A stretch of DNA of 64,000 nt from Allobosea sp. (lineage in GTDB: Bacteria; Pseudomonadota; Alphaproteobacteria; Rhizobiales; Beijerinckiaceae). The DNA lies in the NCBI RefSeq assembly GCF_017308015.1, contig NZ_JAFKFW010000002.1, forward strand, positions 1-64,000. The letters run 5' to 3'. This document shows, piece after piece, positions 9,161 through 17,080 of this stretch. The notes beneath the pieces are model-generated. The model had not been told where the DNA came from. It searched no databases and was given only the letters and a program-made list of their open reading frames with translations. Position numbers and translations under genes: made by a program. Every line of letters begins with the position of its first letter. Position 1 is the first letter of the stretch.

Positions 9161-10701
9161 GCGAAGAGCCCGTGCAGGAACCAGCGCGGCGGAGCGCTGT
9201 CAGCCTCGTAGAAGCCAATGCGGTAGAGCCAGAAGCGGCGCCCTTGCACATCCTCGACGCGGTAATAGTCGCGCATCGGCTCGTCCGAACCGTCGCGCCA
9301 CCATTCGGGAGCGATGCGCTCCGGCCCCTCGGCGCGGGCGACGTCATGGATAAGATGCCGCCAGCGGAAGCGGATCGGCGGACCGTCCGGCACCTCCGCG
9401 ATCGCTTCGATCGGTTGAGGCGGCTCGAAAAGCTGGAGCGGGCGGGCCGGCGGCTCCTGCGGCTCGGGCGCGGGCCAGGCTGCTTCGGGCAATGGCGCAG
9501 CGGCGGAGAGCACCTTGGCGGCACGGACGGGATGATGCGTCTCCTGTGCCACGAAACGCAGCACCCGGTCGCGGCCGAAGCGGGTGACGAGCCGGTCGAC
9601 CAGATCGGCCACCGCCTCCTCCTCGACCGCCCGGCCATCGAGGCTTTGCTGGGGCGTGTCGAGCGGCTCGCAAAGGGGCACGGCAAGCTTGATCGCATCG
9701 AAACCGAAGCCGGGGTCGAGCGGGTCGGCCAGCGTCTCGACGCGCTCGCGATAGAGCCGGAGCAGCGCCTTGGCGTCGCGCGACGGGCGGCCGGTCTCGA
9801 TGGCGAGGCGGCGGAGAGTGCCGTCACTGCGGAAGAAACCGAGTTCGAAGATGCGCCCGCCCTCGCCGCGGGCTTCCAGCACCCGCGCCGCCTCCCCGAT
9901 CAGCCTGACGACCACGGCTTCGAGGTTCGCCGCATCGGTGAAAGGCTCGGCGAAATGACGCTCGACCACGCAATCTGGCGGCGGTCGAAGCGGCGTGATG
10001 CGGCGGTCTTCATGACCGAGGATGCGCCGGAGCTTGACCGCCAAGGCCTCGCCGAAACGAGCGGAGAGCGTCTCCGAGGGGCGCTCCGCGAGATGGGCGA
10101 GCGTCTTGAGGCCGGCGCGGGAGAGCGCGATCACGGTTTCCACGTCGGTATCCAGCGCCGCGGTCGGCAGCGAGCGCAGCAGCGCCTCCTCCTGGCCCGG
10201 CAGGACGAGGCCCCCATGGCCATGGCGGGCGCAGGCGCGGGCGGCGTCGGGCGTGCCGGCGATGGCGGCCTTCACCTTGAGGCCCCCGCGCTGCATGGAG
10301 CGCCCGGCCAAATTGCCGAGCCCGGCTTCGCCGCCGAAGAGATGGGCGCAGCCGGTGATGTCGAGCATGAGGCCGTGCGGTTCGTCCAACGCGACCAGCG
10401 GGGTGAAACGGTCGCAGAAACCGGCGAGCGCTTCGAGGAACTCGCGATCGACCTGCGGCTGCGTCTCCAGCGCGACGAGGTCGGGTATGCGGGCGCGGGC
10501 ATCAGCCAGCGTCATATCCCGCGTCAGGCCGAGATCGACGGCGCGTTTATCACAATCGACGATGCGCAGGGCATTGCCCTGCATCTCGGTCAACACATGC
10601 GGCTTCTCAGCCGGCGCGCCGGAATTCGGAATCGCGCCCGTCCGCCGCAACCTGTCCGTCGCCAGATAGGGGAACCAGAGGGCGAGATAGCGGCGCGACA
10701 T
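9157..10701 (-). CDS. imuB: ImuB, catalytically inactive Y-family polymerase homologue
   Basis: ImuB is a Y-family-like protein that couples DnaE2 to the beta clamp in the mutasome. The start is taken at 10701 (MSRRYLALWFPYLATDRL), giving 514 residues. Where active Y-family polymerases have a D-x-D-x-F motif, this protein reads ALWFPYLATD, so a catalytic metal ligand is missing, as expected for ImuB. The little-finger part and the C-terminal RRFWLYRIGFYEADSAPPRW segment are typical. It overlaps the end of imuA by about 95 bases and shares an ATGA overlap with dnaE2. Confidence 0.93.
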   Translation of the reverse strand: MSRRYLALWFPYLATDRLRRTGAIPNSGAPAEKPHVLTEMQGNALRIVDCDKRAVDLGLTRDMTLADARARIPDLVALETQPQVDREFLEALAGFCDRFTPLVALDEPHGLMLDITGCAHLFGGEAGLGNLAGRSMQRGGLKVKAAIAGTPDAARACARHGHGGLVLPGQEEALLRSLPTAALDTDVETVIALSRAGLKTLAHLAERPSETLSARFGEALAVKLRRILGHEDRRITPLRPPPDCVVERHFAEPFTDAANLEAVVVRLIGEAARVLEARGEGGRIFELGFFRSDGTLRRLAIETGRPSRDAKALLRLYRERVETLADPLDPGFGFDAIKLAVPLCEPLDTPQQSLDGRAVEEEAVADLVDRLVTRFGRDRVLRFVAQETHHPVRAAKVLSAAAPLPEAAWPAPEPQEPPARPLQLFEPPQPIEAIAEVPDGPPIRFRWRHLIHDVARAEGPERIAPEWWRDGSDEPMRDYYRVEDVQGRRFWLYRIGFYEADSAPPRWFLHGLFA

Positions 10702-11458
10702 GGTCTGTCCGGGCAGAGCGATCGAAAAGGTTGCGTTCCGCAAAGCAATGTCGGTCACGGTCCCACTCCACACGCCACTCACGTTCGGCCGCGCCGCCGC
10801 GCTGGCGCTGCAATCTCAGGGCGAAGGCCGGGGTGCCCGGCGCATTCGCCTCCAGCGCCCGCGAGGCGAGCGCCCTCACCTGCCAGCGCGTGCGCGCCGC
10901 GCTCGGCACCTCGGCGGCAGCGACGCGCAGCAGCAGCACCGGCACGCCCGAGGCTTCCGCCGCCAAAGCGAGACGCCGGCTCGCCGTCAGGTCGAAAGGG
11001 CGCGGCTCGCCCCAGGGCTCGATCAGCACGGCGCCCAGTGCCGGACAGCGCGCCGCCTCGGCTCCGGCCCGCAATACGCCCTCACCGTCCCGCGCCCGCA
11101 CCAGCAGCAGACGCGCCGGATCGAGGCCGAATTCGTTCAGTCCCGGCGCATGCAGGCGCCCAGACTCGGCATCGACGAAATCCTGCCGCGCCCAGAAGAT
11201 GGTGCGATCGCCGGTCTTCTCCTCGACCTGCCCTGCCCGCAACGCGAGGCCGAGCGCGAAACCGGTCGCAGCAGCGAGATCCGCGACCTCGGCGGCATAG
11301 ACCTCGTGCAGCGCCGCCCGCACGAGCCCGCCGTTCAGGATTTCGTCCAGACCGGGCACGCCCAGGCCGATCCGGTCGGCCGCAGCCGTGCCACTCCGCC
11401 GGGCGGCTTCGGCAAGGCTACGACGCAGATCGGACAAGGTCGGTGCGGTTTCCGGCAT
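10607..11458 (-). CDS. imuA: ImuA, RecA/SulA-like mutasome protein
   Basis: ImuA is a RecA-like accessory protein of the SOS mutasome. The 283-residue sequence has the typical opening RIGLGVPGLDEILNGGLVRAALHEVYA, a core with LLLVRARDGEGVLRAGAEAARCPALGAVLIEPW, and LTASRRLALAAEASGVPVLLLR, as in the RecA fold, but no canonical Walker A. Length is within the usual range. It is the first gene of the imuA-imuB-dnaE2 operon and begins 15 bases from the end of an SOS box. The last 30 or so residues overlap the imuB start in another frame. Confidence 0.9.
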   Translation of the reverse strand: MPETAPTLSDLRRSLAEAARRSGTAAADRIGLGVPGLDEILNGGLVRAALHEVYAAEVADLAAATGFALGLALRAGQVEEKTGDRTIFWARQDFVDAESGRLHAPGLNEFGLDPARLLLVRARDGEGVLRAGAEAARCPALGAVLIEPWGEPRPFDLTASRRLALAAEASGVPVLLLRVAAAEVPSAARTRWQVRALASRALEANAPGTPAFALRLQRQRGGAAEREWRVEWDRDRHCFAERNLFDRSARTDHVAPLSRPLVPLSGDGQVAADGRDSEFRRAG

Positions 11459-11473
11459 GGGAGCACGATAATT

Positions 11474-11488
11474 GTTCTCTATTTGTTC
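11474..11488 (-). promoter_or_regulatory. LexA (SOS) box of the imuA operon
   Basis: The plus strand reads GTTCTCTATTTGTTC, an exact GTTC-N7-GTTC direct repeat, which is the established LexA recognition sequence in alphaproteobacteria. It lies 16 bases upstream of the imuA ATG at 11458, where LexA would block transcription until DNA damage. The match is exact at all eight specified positions. Confidence 0.85.
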
Positions 11489-11880
11489 CTATACAAGGGT
11501 GCCCGCCGGAAGGCGAGTCGAGTCTTCCGGCCGTCCCCATGCCCCTGCCAGAGCTTGACGCGGACCGGGTCTCGCCGCTGCCGGCATCCCACTCGACCAG
11601 ATCGGCTATCTCTCGGGTCTCTCGTCGACGGCGGCGGAGCTCGCGGGCCCGGCCATCCGCCCTGGTCGCGACGATCGAGATGCCCTCACAGGCGAAGATC
11701 GTGCAGCCCTCAGGTGCGGGAGCGGCCAAAGCCGGTTGAGCATGACGGATCGCGCCGCCACAGACGGGACTGGGTTCGTGATTCAAAAATCGCGTGCGCA
11801 ATCCCGCTTTTTTCTCCGATCGCATTTTCTTCACGCGAACCGGTGCCCACTTCGCTCGAAAATGCTCTAGCCTCGGTCCC
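11489..11880. other. Gene-free stretch between imuA and cls
   Basis: This stretch separates the leftward mutasome operon from the rightward cls gene. I see no convincing gene. The ORF at 11418-11882 on the minus strand overlaps imuA and has no recognisable domain, and its composition looks like antisense and intergenic DNA. The only structured parts are the dispersed repeat at 11822-11870 and AT-richer DNA around 11790-11830 that may hold the cls promoter. Confidence 0.5.
11822..11870 (+). repeat. Dispersed intergenic repeat, family A copy 1
   Basis: The segment begins GCATTTTCTTCACGCGAACC, continues GGTGCCCACTTCGCTCG and ends AAAATGCTCTAG. A clearly related copy lies at 61434-61482 (GCAT...TCACGCG...GGT.TCCACTCCGCTCG...AATGCTTTAA). 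A shorter relative with the core AACCGGTTCCCACTT lies near 40480-40500. The GCAT/ATGC ends are inverted repeats. All three copies are intergenic, suggesting a REP-like element. Confidence 0.6.
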
Positions 11881-13326
11881 ATGTGGGGGATTCTCCAAGA
11901 CTACTGGCCGCATATCCTCGCCGTCATCACCATCATGACGTCGACCGTCGCAGGCGCGCATGCGGTGATGACGAAAGACGAGGTGCGCGCCGCCATCGGC
12001 TGGGTCGGCGTCATCATCCTCTCGCCGATCGTCGGGCCGCTGCTCTACGCCATCGCCGGGGTCAACCGCATCCGGCGCGCCTCGATCATGGCCCAACGGC
12101 CGGGCCATGGCATGGCGGCGGCCGATTTTCATGTCGAGGACGAGGCGGTCGCCACGAATTTCGGCCGGCGCTTTCTTGCGCTCAAGACGCTCGGCGACCG
12201 CGTCGCCCGCCATCCGCTGACGACCGGAAACCGCATCGAAACGCTGGAAACCGGCGACGAGGCCTATGGCGCGATGCTCGCTGCGATCGCGGCTGCCGAA
12301 CGCAGCATCATCCTGGAAAGCTACATCTTCGACCGCGACCCGATCGGCCTGCGCATCGCCGATGCGCTGATCGACGCACATCGGCGCGGCGTCACGGTCC
12401 GGGTGCTGATCGATGCGGTCGGCGCGCGCTATTCGGTGCCGAGCATCGCCGGGCATCTGCAGGAGGGCGGCGTCGCGGTCGACGTCTTCAACGGCAACAT
12501 CATCATGGGGCTGAGGCTGCCCTATGCCAATCTCCGGACGCACAGGAAGATCATCGTCGTCGACGGGGTCGTCGGCTTCATGGGCGGCATGAACATCCGC
12601 GAGGGCTTCACCCGCGAATTCGCCGGCGATGCCTTCGCCCATGACACGCATTTCCGCATCGAAGGGCCGGTGGTCGCCGACCTCTTCGCGGTGGCGGCCG
12701 AGGACTGGTGCTTCGCCACCGGCGAAGCGCTCACCGCTTCCGCCTGGGAGATTCCCGCGCTGGAACGAGGCGGCATGCCCGTGCTGGCGCGCGCGGTGCC
12801 GTCCGGACCGGACGCCTATCTGGAGACCAATCACAAGCTGTTGATCGGCGCGCTGTCGGTGGCGCGCCATTCGGTCAAGATCATGTCTCCCTATTTCCTG
12901 CCGGACCAGGAGCTGATCAGCGCGCTCGTCACCGCGGCGCGACGCGGGGTGGACATCGATATCGTCGTGCCGTCGGTCAACAATCTCGTGCTGGTCGACC
13001 GCGCCATGACCGCGCAATTCGATCAAATCCTGAAGAATTACTGCCGGATCTGGCGCTCGACCGGTGCCTTCGACCATTCCAAGCTCCTCGCCATCGACGG
13101 AAGCTGGGCCTATATCGGCTCCTCCAATCTCGATCCCCGCTCGCTGCGTCTGAATTTCGAGATCGATCTCGAAGTCCTCGACCACGGCTTCACTCGCGCG
13201 ATCGAGCGCCGGATCGAGACGGTGATGGCGAGCGCGACACCGGTCACGCTTGCCGGCCTGCGCGCCCGGCCCTATGTCATGCGTCTGATCGACAGGCTGA
13301 TCTGGCTCGGCTCACCCTATCTCTGA
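11881..13326 (+). CDS. cls: Cardiolipin synthase (phospholipase D superfamily)
   Basis: The enzyme joins two phosphatidylglycerols into cardiolipin and glycerol at the inner membrane. The 481-residue protein begins with two membrane segments (WPHILAVITIMTSTVAG and VGVIILSPIVGPLLYAIAG), the PLDc_N region. It has two HxK motifs, H221-R-K223 followed by IIVVDG...GGMN and H399-S-K401 followed by LLAIDG...GSSNLDPRS. Both are complete, as expected for an active enzyme. The ATG at 11881 is preferred over an in-frame ATG at 11794 because the membrane segment starts directly after it and the upstream part lies in the dispersed repeat. The next gene encodes an EEP-family hydrolase. Confidence 0.93.
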   Translation: MWGILQDYWPHILAVITIMTSTVAGAHAVMTKDEVRAAIGWVGVIILSPIVGPLLYAIAGVNRIRRASIMAQRPGHGMAAADFHVEDEAVATNFGRRFLALKTLGDRVARHPLTTGNRIETLETGDEAYGAMLAAIAAAERSIILESYIFDRDPIGLRIADALIDAHRRGVTVRVLIDAVGARYSVPSIAGHLQEGGVAVDVFNGNIIMGLRLPYANLRTHRKIIVVDGVVGFMGGMNIREGFTREFAGDAFAHDTHFRIEGPVVADLFAVAAEDWCFATGEALTASAWEIPALERGGMPVLARAVPSGPDAYLETNHKLLIGALSVARHSVKIMSPYFLPDQELISALVTAARRGVDIDIVVPSVNNLVLVDRAMTAQFDQILKNYCRIWRSTGAFDHSKLLAIDGSWAYIGSSNLDPRSLRLNFEIDLEVLDHGFTRAIERRIETVMASATPVTLAGLRARPYVMRLIDRLIWLGSPYL

Positions 13327-13413
13327 ACCGGCCCGGTCATCTCCCTGACGCCATGAATGCCTAAGCCTTCACCCGTTCGACCAGGCGGGTCCGGAGCACG
13401 AGCCGGCGGAGCG

Positions 13414-14445
13414 ATGCAGAAGAAGAACCAGAGCCTCCCCGCCAGCATCATCGCCTCGCTGCGCCAGCGCAAGAACCGTCCCGGCACCGTGGCGGCGGAC
13501 GGTAATGGTCGCACAGGCGGCACGTTGGTCGCGTCCTACAACGTCCATAAATGCGTCGGCGTCGACGGCCGCTTCGATCCCGGCCGGATCGGGCAGGTGA
13601 TCCGCGAGATCGCCCCGGACGTGATCGCCCTGCAGGAGGCCGACAAGCGCTTCGGCGCCCGCCACGGCCTGCTCGACCTCGCCCGGCTGAAGGAAGAGAC
13701 GGGGCTCGTCCCGGTTCCGGTGGAAAGTGCCAATGCCGCGGCCCATGGCTGGCACGGTAATGTCGTGCTGTTCCGGCAGGGGCTGGTGCGCGATGTCCAT
13801 CAGGTCTCGCTGCCGGGCCTCGAGCCGCGCGGGGCCTTGGTCGTCGATATCGACCTGGAGAGCGGCGCGGCGCTTCGGATCGTCGCCGCGCATCTCGGGC
13901 TGCTCAGGCGTTCGCGCTCGCAACAGGCGCATATGATCATCGACCTGATGCGCAGCCGGGACGAGCGCCCAACCCTGCTGCTCGGCGACCTCAACGAATG
14001 GCGGCTCGGCGGCCGCTCGGCGCTCAGTGCGCTCGATGCCGCCTTCGGCGCGATGCCCGTGCCGGTGCCGAGCTTCCCGGCAGGGCTGCCCCTGCTGGCG
14101 CTGGACCGGATCATCGCCAACCGCCCGGAGATCCTGTCCGAGGTCGCGGTCCACGACACGCCATTGGCGCGCATCGCCTCCGACCACCTGCCGATCAAGG
14201 CCTTCATCGACCCGGCCATGGCGGCGCCGCCGGTCAGCGCACCCGAACTCATGCTCGTGGCGGCGGAGGCGGCGCCCGCTGCAAGGATGACGGCACAGCA
14301 CAGGGAGGCGCCCTTGCCGTTCCCGGCGTTATCGTCCGGCAAAGGGCATCGCGGCAGCAACCGGGAGCTCGTGCGCAAGGCCGGCGACCAGTTGAAGCGC
14401 GCCGTCAAGCGCACCCTACGCCGGCCGGGCGCTCCAACCCGCTGA
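13414..14445 (+). CDS. Endonuclease/exonuclease/phosphatase-family hydrolase
   Basis: The protein (343 residues from this start) has the EEP fold signatures in order: SYNVHKCVG, ALQEAD (metal-binding glutamate), a histidine in AAHLGLL, LLGDLNEWR (catalytic Asp and Asn) and ASDHLPI (final Asp-His). EEP enzymes cleave phosphodiesters in DNA, sphingolipids or phosphoinositides. Its position just after cls suggests a lipid-linked phosphodiester, but this is an inference. The last 70 residues are low-complexity and basic, ending in an arginine-rich tail. An upstream ATG at 13357 is possible; I prefer 13414 because the residues before it look unconserved. Confidence 0.85.
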   Translation: MQKKNQSLPASIIASLRQRKNRPGTVAADGNGRTGGTLVASYNVHKCVGVDGRFDPGRIGQVIREIAPDVIALQEADKRFGARHGLLDLARLKEETGLVPVPVESANAAAHGWHGNVVLFRQGLVRDVHQVSLPGLEPRGALVVDIDLESGAALRIVAAHLGLLRRSRSQQAHMIIDLMRSRDERPTLLLGDLNEWRLGGRSALSALDAAFGAMPVPVPSFPAGLPLLALDRIIANRPEILSEVAVHDTPLARIASDHLPIKAFIDPAMAAPPVSAPELMLVAAEAAPAARMTAQHREAPLPFPALSSGKGHRGSNRELVRKAGDQLKRAVKRTLRRPGAPTR

Positions 14446-14568
14446 GGCTTCCTCCGCCTCATCAGGCCCGCAGAGCCCGGCCTCATGCCGGCAATGCAGT
14501 TCGACGCTGGCCAATTCCGACGAAGCCTGCTTTCTGGATTCGTCAGCCGTCTCAGGACGCAGAATCAG

Positions 14569-15117
14569 ATGCCGGATGCCTTGGCCGAGCGCCCGAACGC
14601 GCTGCAACTCTTCCTGATCTTCGCACGGATCGGGCTGACCAGCTTCGGCGGCGGACTGAGCGGCTGGATGCTCAGGGAATTCGTGCAGCGTCGCCGCCTG
14701 ATGAGCGAGGAGGATTTCCTCAACGGACTTTCGGTCGCGCAGGCCCTGCCCGGCGTCAATGTCACCAACATGGCGATCTGGATCGGCTACAAGCTCGGCG
14801 GGCGCAACGGCGCCATCGCCTCCTGGCTCGGCATCGTCGTGCCGGCCGCCTTCGTCATCGTTCTGATCGGCAGCGCCTTCGCCTGGCTCGCGGGCTATGA
14901 GCTCAGCCATGTCGCACTCAGCGGCGCGGCGTCGGCAGCAATCGGCCTGTCACTGGCGATGGGGCTGACAGCCGCGCGCCGGGTACCGCGCCGCGTGTTT
15001 CCGCTCGCGATCATGGCCGCGACCTTCGTCGCCGTCGCGATCCTGAAATGGCCGCTGCTCTGGACAGTGCTGGGCTTCGGCTCGATCAGCGTTGCCGTGG
15101 CCTACAGGAACGGCTGA
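14569..15117 (+). CDS. Chromate transporter, N-terminal-type half (short-chain CHR)
   Basis: This 182-residue membrane protein carries the CHR-domain motifs FGGGLSGWMLREFV and LPGVNVTNMAIWIGYKLGG, followed by several hydrophobic segments. Full-length ChrA (about 400 residues) has two such domains; here each is a separate gene, a known short-chain ChrA pair. These proteins export chromate or act in other anion exchange. I start at 14569 (MPDALAERPNALQLFL), which has AGGACG upstream, rather than 14485. The partner gene starts 10 bases after the stop. Confidence 0.85.
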   Translation: MPDALAERPNALQLFLIFARIGLTSFGGGLSGWMLREFVQRRRLMSEEDFLNGLSVAQALPGVNVTNMAIWIGYKLGGRNGAIASWLGIVVPAAFVIVLIGSAFAWLAGYELSHVALSGAASAAIGLSLAMGLTAARRVPRRVFPLAIMAATFVAVAILKWPLLWTVLGFGSISVAVAYRNG

Positions 15118-15127
15118 GCTTCATCCG

Positions 15128-15664
15128 ATGCCGTCCCTCCCCTTCAGCATCCTTCTTGTCTTCCTGCCGCTGTCCCTGGTGACGATCGGCGGCGGCCAGA
15201 GCGCCATTGCCGACATGCATCGGCAGATCGTCGAGGTGCACCACTGGATGACCGCCTCACAATTCGTCGACGCCTTCGCGATCGCACGGCTGGCACCGGG
15301 ACCTGGCTCGCTGCTGGCAACACTGATCGGCTGGCAGATCGCCGGGTTCTGGGGGGCAGTCGCAGCGACCGCCGGCATCTTCGGACCGACCGCCTTCCTG
15401 ATCTACGGCGTCGCCCATATCTGGTCGCGCTACGAAGGCGCTCGCCTGCTGCGCGCGCTTGAAAAGGGCTTACGGCCGGTCGCGGCCGGGATGATCCTGG
15501 CGGCGAGCTATGTGCTGATCCTGTCCCTCGACACCGGCTGGCTCGGCCGGGCCATCGCGCTCGTCTCGACAGCCCTGCTGATGCTGACGCCGGTCAACCC
15601 GCTGCTGCTGATCGCAGGCGGTGCGGGCTGTTTCGCCGGACTGCATCTGCTGGCGCTGATCTAG
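15128..15664 (+). CDS. Chromate transporter, C-terminal-type half (short-chain CHR)
   Basis: This 178-residue hydrophobic protein is the second half of a split ChrA. It shows TIGGGQSAIADMHRQIV near residue 20 and the paired motif APGPGSLLATLIGWQIAGFWGA near residue 55, followed by three or four membrane segments to the C-terminus. It begins 10 bases after the first half and should form a heterodimer with it. The ATG at 15128 is chosen because the earlier in-frame ATG at 15092 lies inside the upstream gene. Confidence 0.85.
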   Translation: MPSLPFSILLVFLPLSLVTIGGGQSAIADMHRQIVEVHHWMTASQFVDAFAIARLAPGPGSLLATLIGWQIAGFWGAVAATAGIFGPTAFLIYGVAHIWSRYEGARLLRALEKGLRPVAAGMILAASYVLILSLDTGWLGRAIALVSTALLMLTPVNPLLLIAGGAGCFAGLHLLALI

Positions 15665-15702
15665 CTGGCCAGAGCTCCCGCCTCGGTCAGGCTAGACAGG
15701 TC

Positions 15703-16983
15703 CTAGCGCCCGCGGATCAGGTCGGCGGCCTGATAGCTCCAGTAGGTCAACTGGACCGCGGCGGTGCCGAACGGGCCGCCGTTCCAGACCAGGCCGAAGG
15801 GCGCGAACAGCTTGTAGCGGTCGCTGGCACCCTGGATCGCCTCGGCGATGACAGTGCCGCCGATCGCGGTGGTGTTCATGCCATGGCCGCCGAAGGCCGT
15901 GCAGTACCAGACGCCTGGCCGGTACTGGCCGATCTGCGGCATGAGATGGCGCGCATAGGACATCAGGCCGGACCAGGCGGCCTCGATCTTGAGCCCGGCA
16001 AGTTGCGGATAGGTCGTGACCATCTCGTGGCGCAGGATCGCGGCGACGTCGCTGGGCTCGGTCGTGCGGGTGGTGATCCGCCCGCCCCAGAGGATGCGAG
16101 AGCCGCCCTCGACCGTGCGGTAATAGTCGCCCGCGCGCCGGTCGTCGCCGACGCCGGCACCGATGCGGATCGCCTGCCGGATCAGGTCCGGTGCGGCCTC
16201 GGTCAGCAGCACATAGGTCGCGATCGGGATGTAGGCGCGCCGCAAGGCCGGCAGGACGCTTCCAGTATAGCCGCCGGTCGTGAACAGCACCTGCTCGGCC
16301 GCGATCGTGGCCTTGGCCGTCTTCAACCGCTTCACGGCGCCGTCGAGCTCGCAGGAGATAACCGGCGAGCCTTCGTGGATCTTGCCACCGAGCCGGACGA
16401 TCTCGCGGGCGAGCGCACGGGCATAGTTCAGCGGATGGAAATGGAAGGAATCGTCGGCCGTCAGCGAGGCGTGATATTTCGGCGAATTCAAAAGCGCGCG
16501 GGTCTCGTCGCGGCCGAGATAGCGGAGCTTCCGTCCGAAGCGCTTCTCCTGCGTATCGCGCGCCGCCTGAAGCCCGGCACCGCCATCATAGCGCACGACC
16601 TTCATGATGCCGGGCGACGGCGCGGCTTCCGTGATCGCGAGGCTCTCGATATTGCCGCGGACGATTTCGACGCCCTCCATCGTCAGGCGATAGAGTTCGT
16701 CGGCCTGCTCGCGCCCGGTCTGGCGCTCGATCGCGGCAAGCGAAGTCGCATAGCCCGGGCTGACAAAGCCGCCATTGCGGCCCGATGCGCCCCAGGCGAC
16801 GCGCTCAGCCTCCAGCAGCAGGACGGAGCGACCGGCGCGGGCAAGTTCCAGCGCCGCCGTCAGGCCGGCAAGGCCGCCACCAACGATGCAGATTTCCGTC
16901 TTCAGCGCGCCTTCGGCCGGCGGATAGCTTTCCTCGGTCGCGAGCGTGCGGCGGTAATAGGTGTCGATATAGGAGGAAGACAT
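15703..16983 (-). CDS. FAD-dependent oxidoreductase (DadA/PuuB-like amine oxidase)
   Basis: The 426-residue protein has a Rossmann FAD-binding N-terminus (EICIVGGGLAGLTAALELARAG near residue 31, then LLLEAERVAWGASGRNGGFVSPG), a DAO-fold core and the C-terminal CTAFGGHGMNTTAIGGTVIAEAI. The WGASGRNGGF motif is typical of gamma-glutamylputrescine oxidase (PuuB/OrdL) and related amine oxidases. It probably oxidises an amine or N-substituted amino acid to an aldehyde or imine plus hydrogen peroxide. No other puu genes are nearby, so the substrate is open. It reads leftwards, about 100 bases after the molybdoenzyme gene, and may share its transcript. Confidence 0.85.
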   Translation of the reverse strand: MSSSYIDTYYRRTLATEESYPPAEGALKTEICIVGGGLAGLTAALELARAGRSVLLLEAERVAWGASGRNGGFVSPGYATSLAAIERQTGREQADELYRLTMEGVEIVRGNIESLAITEAAPSPGIMKVVRYDGGAGLQAARDTQEKRFGRKLRYLGRDETRALLNSPKYHASLTADDSFHFHPLNYARALAREIVRLGGKIHEGSPVISCELDGAVKRLKTAKATIAAEQVLFTTGGYTGSVLPALRRAYIPIATYVLLTEAAPDLIRQAIRIGAGVGDDRRAGDYYRTVEGGSRILWGGRITTRTTEPSDVAAILRHEMVTTYPQLAGLKIEAAWSGLMSYARHLMPQIGQYRPGVWYCTAFGGHGMNTTAIGGTVIAEAIQGASDRYKLFAPFGLVWNGGPFGTAAVQLTYWSYQAADLIRGR

Positions 16984-17080
16984 GCGGTCTCGCGGAGAGC
17001 AGGCAGCGGGCTGTTTTCGTCGTCAGCTATGGCGCGATCCGTCGTCGGTTTCCAGAGCGGCGGATCGTGGATTCTCAGGC

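Noticed and set aside
7169-9211. 680-residue plus-strand ORF inside dnaE2
   Set aside because: The sequence is rich in D, R, H and Q repeats with no domain, typical of antisense reading of a GC-rich gene.
9079-11739. 886-residue plus-strand ORF covering imuB and imuA
   Set aside because: It is antisense to two well-supported genes, with a low-complexity R/P-rich tail and no recognisable domain.
11418-11882. 154-residue minus-strand ORF upstream of and overlapping imuA
   Set aside because: It overlaps the SOS box, the imuA start and a dispersed repeat, has no good start site and shows no family similarity.
11710-13185. 491-residue minus-strand ORF opposite cls
   Set aside because: It is antisense to cardiolipin synthase, whose two HxK motifs are complete.
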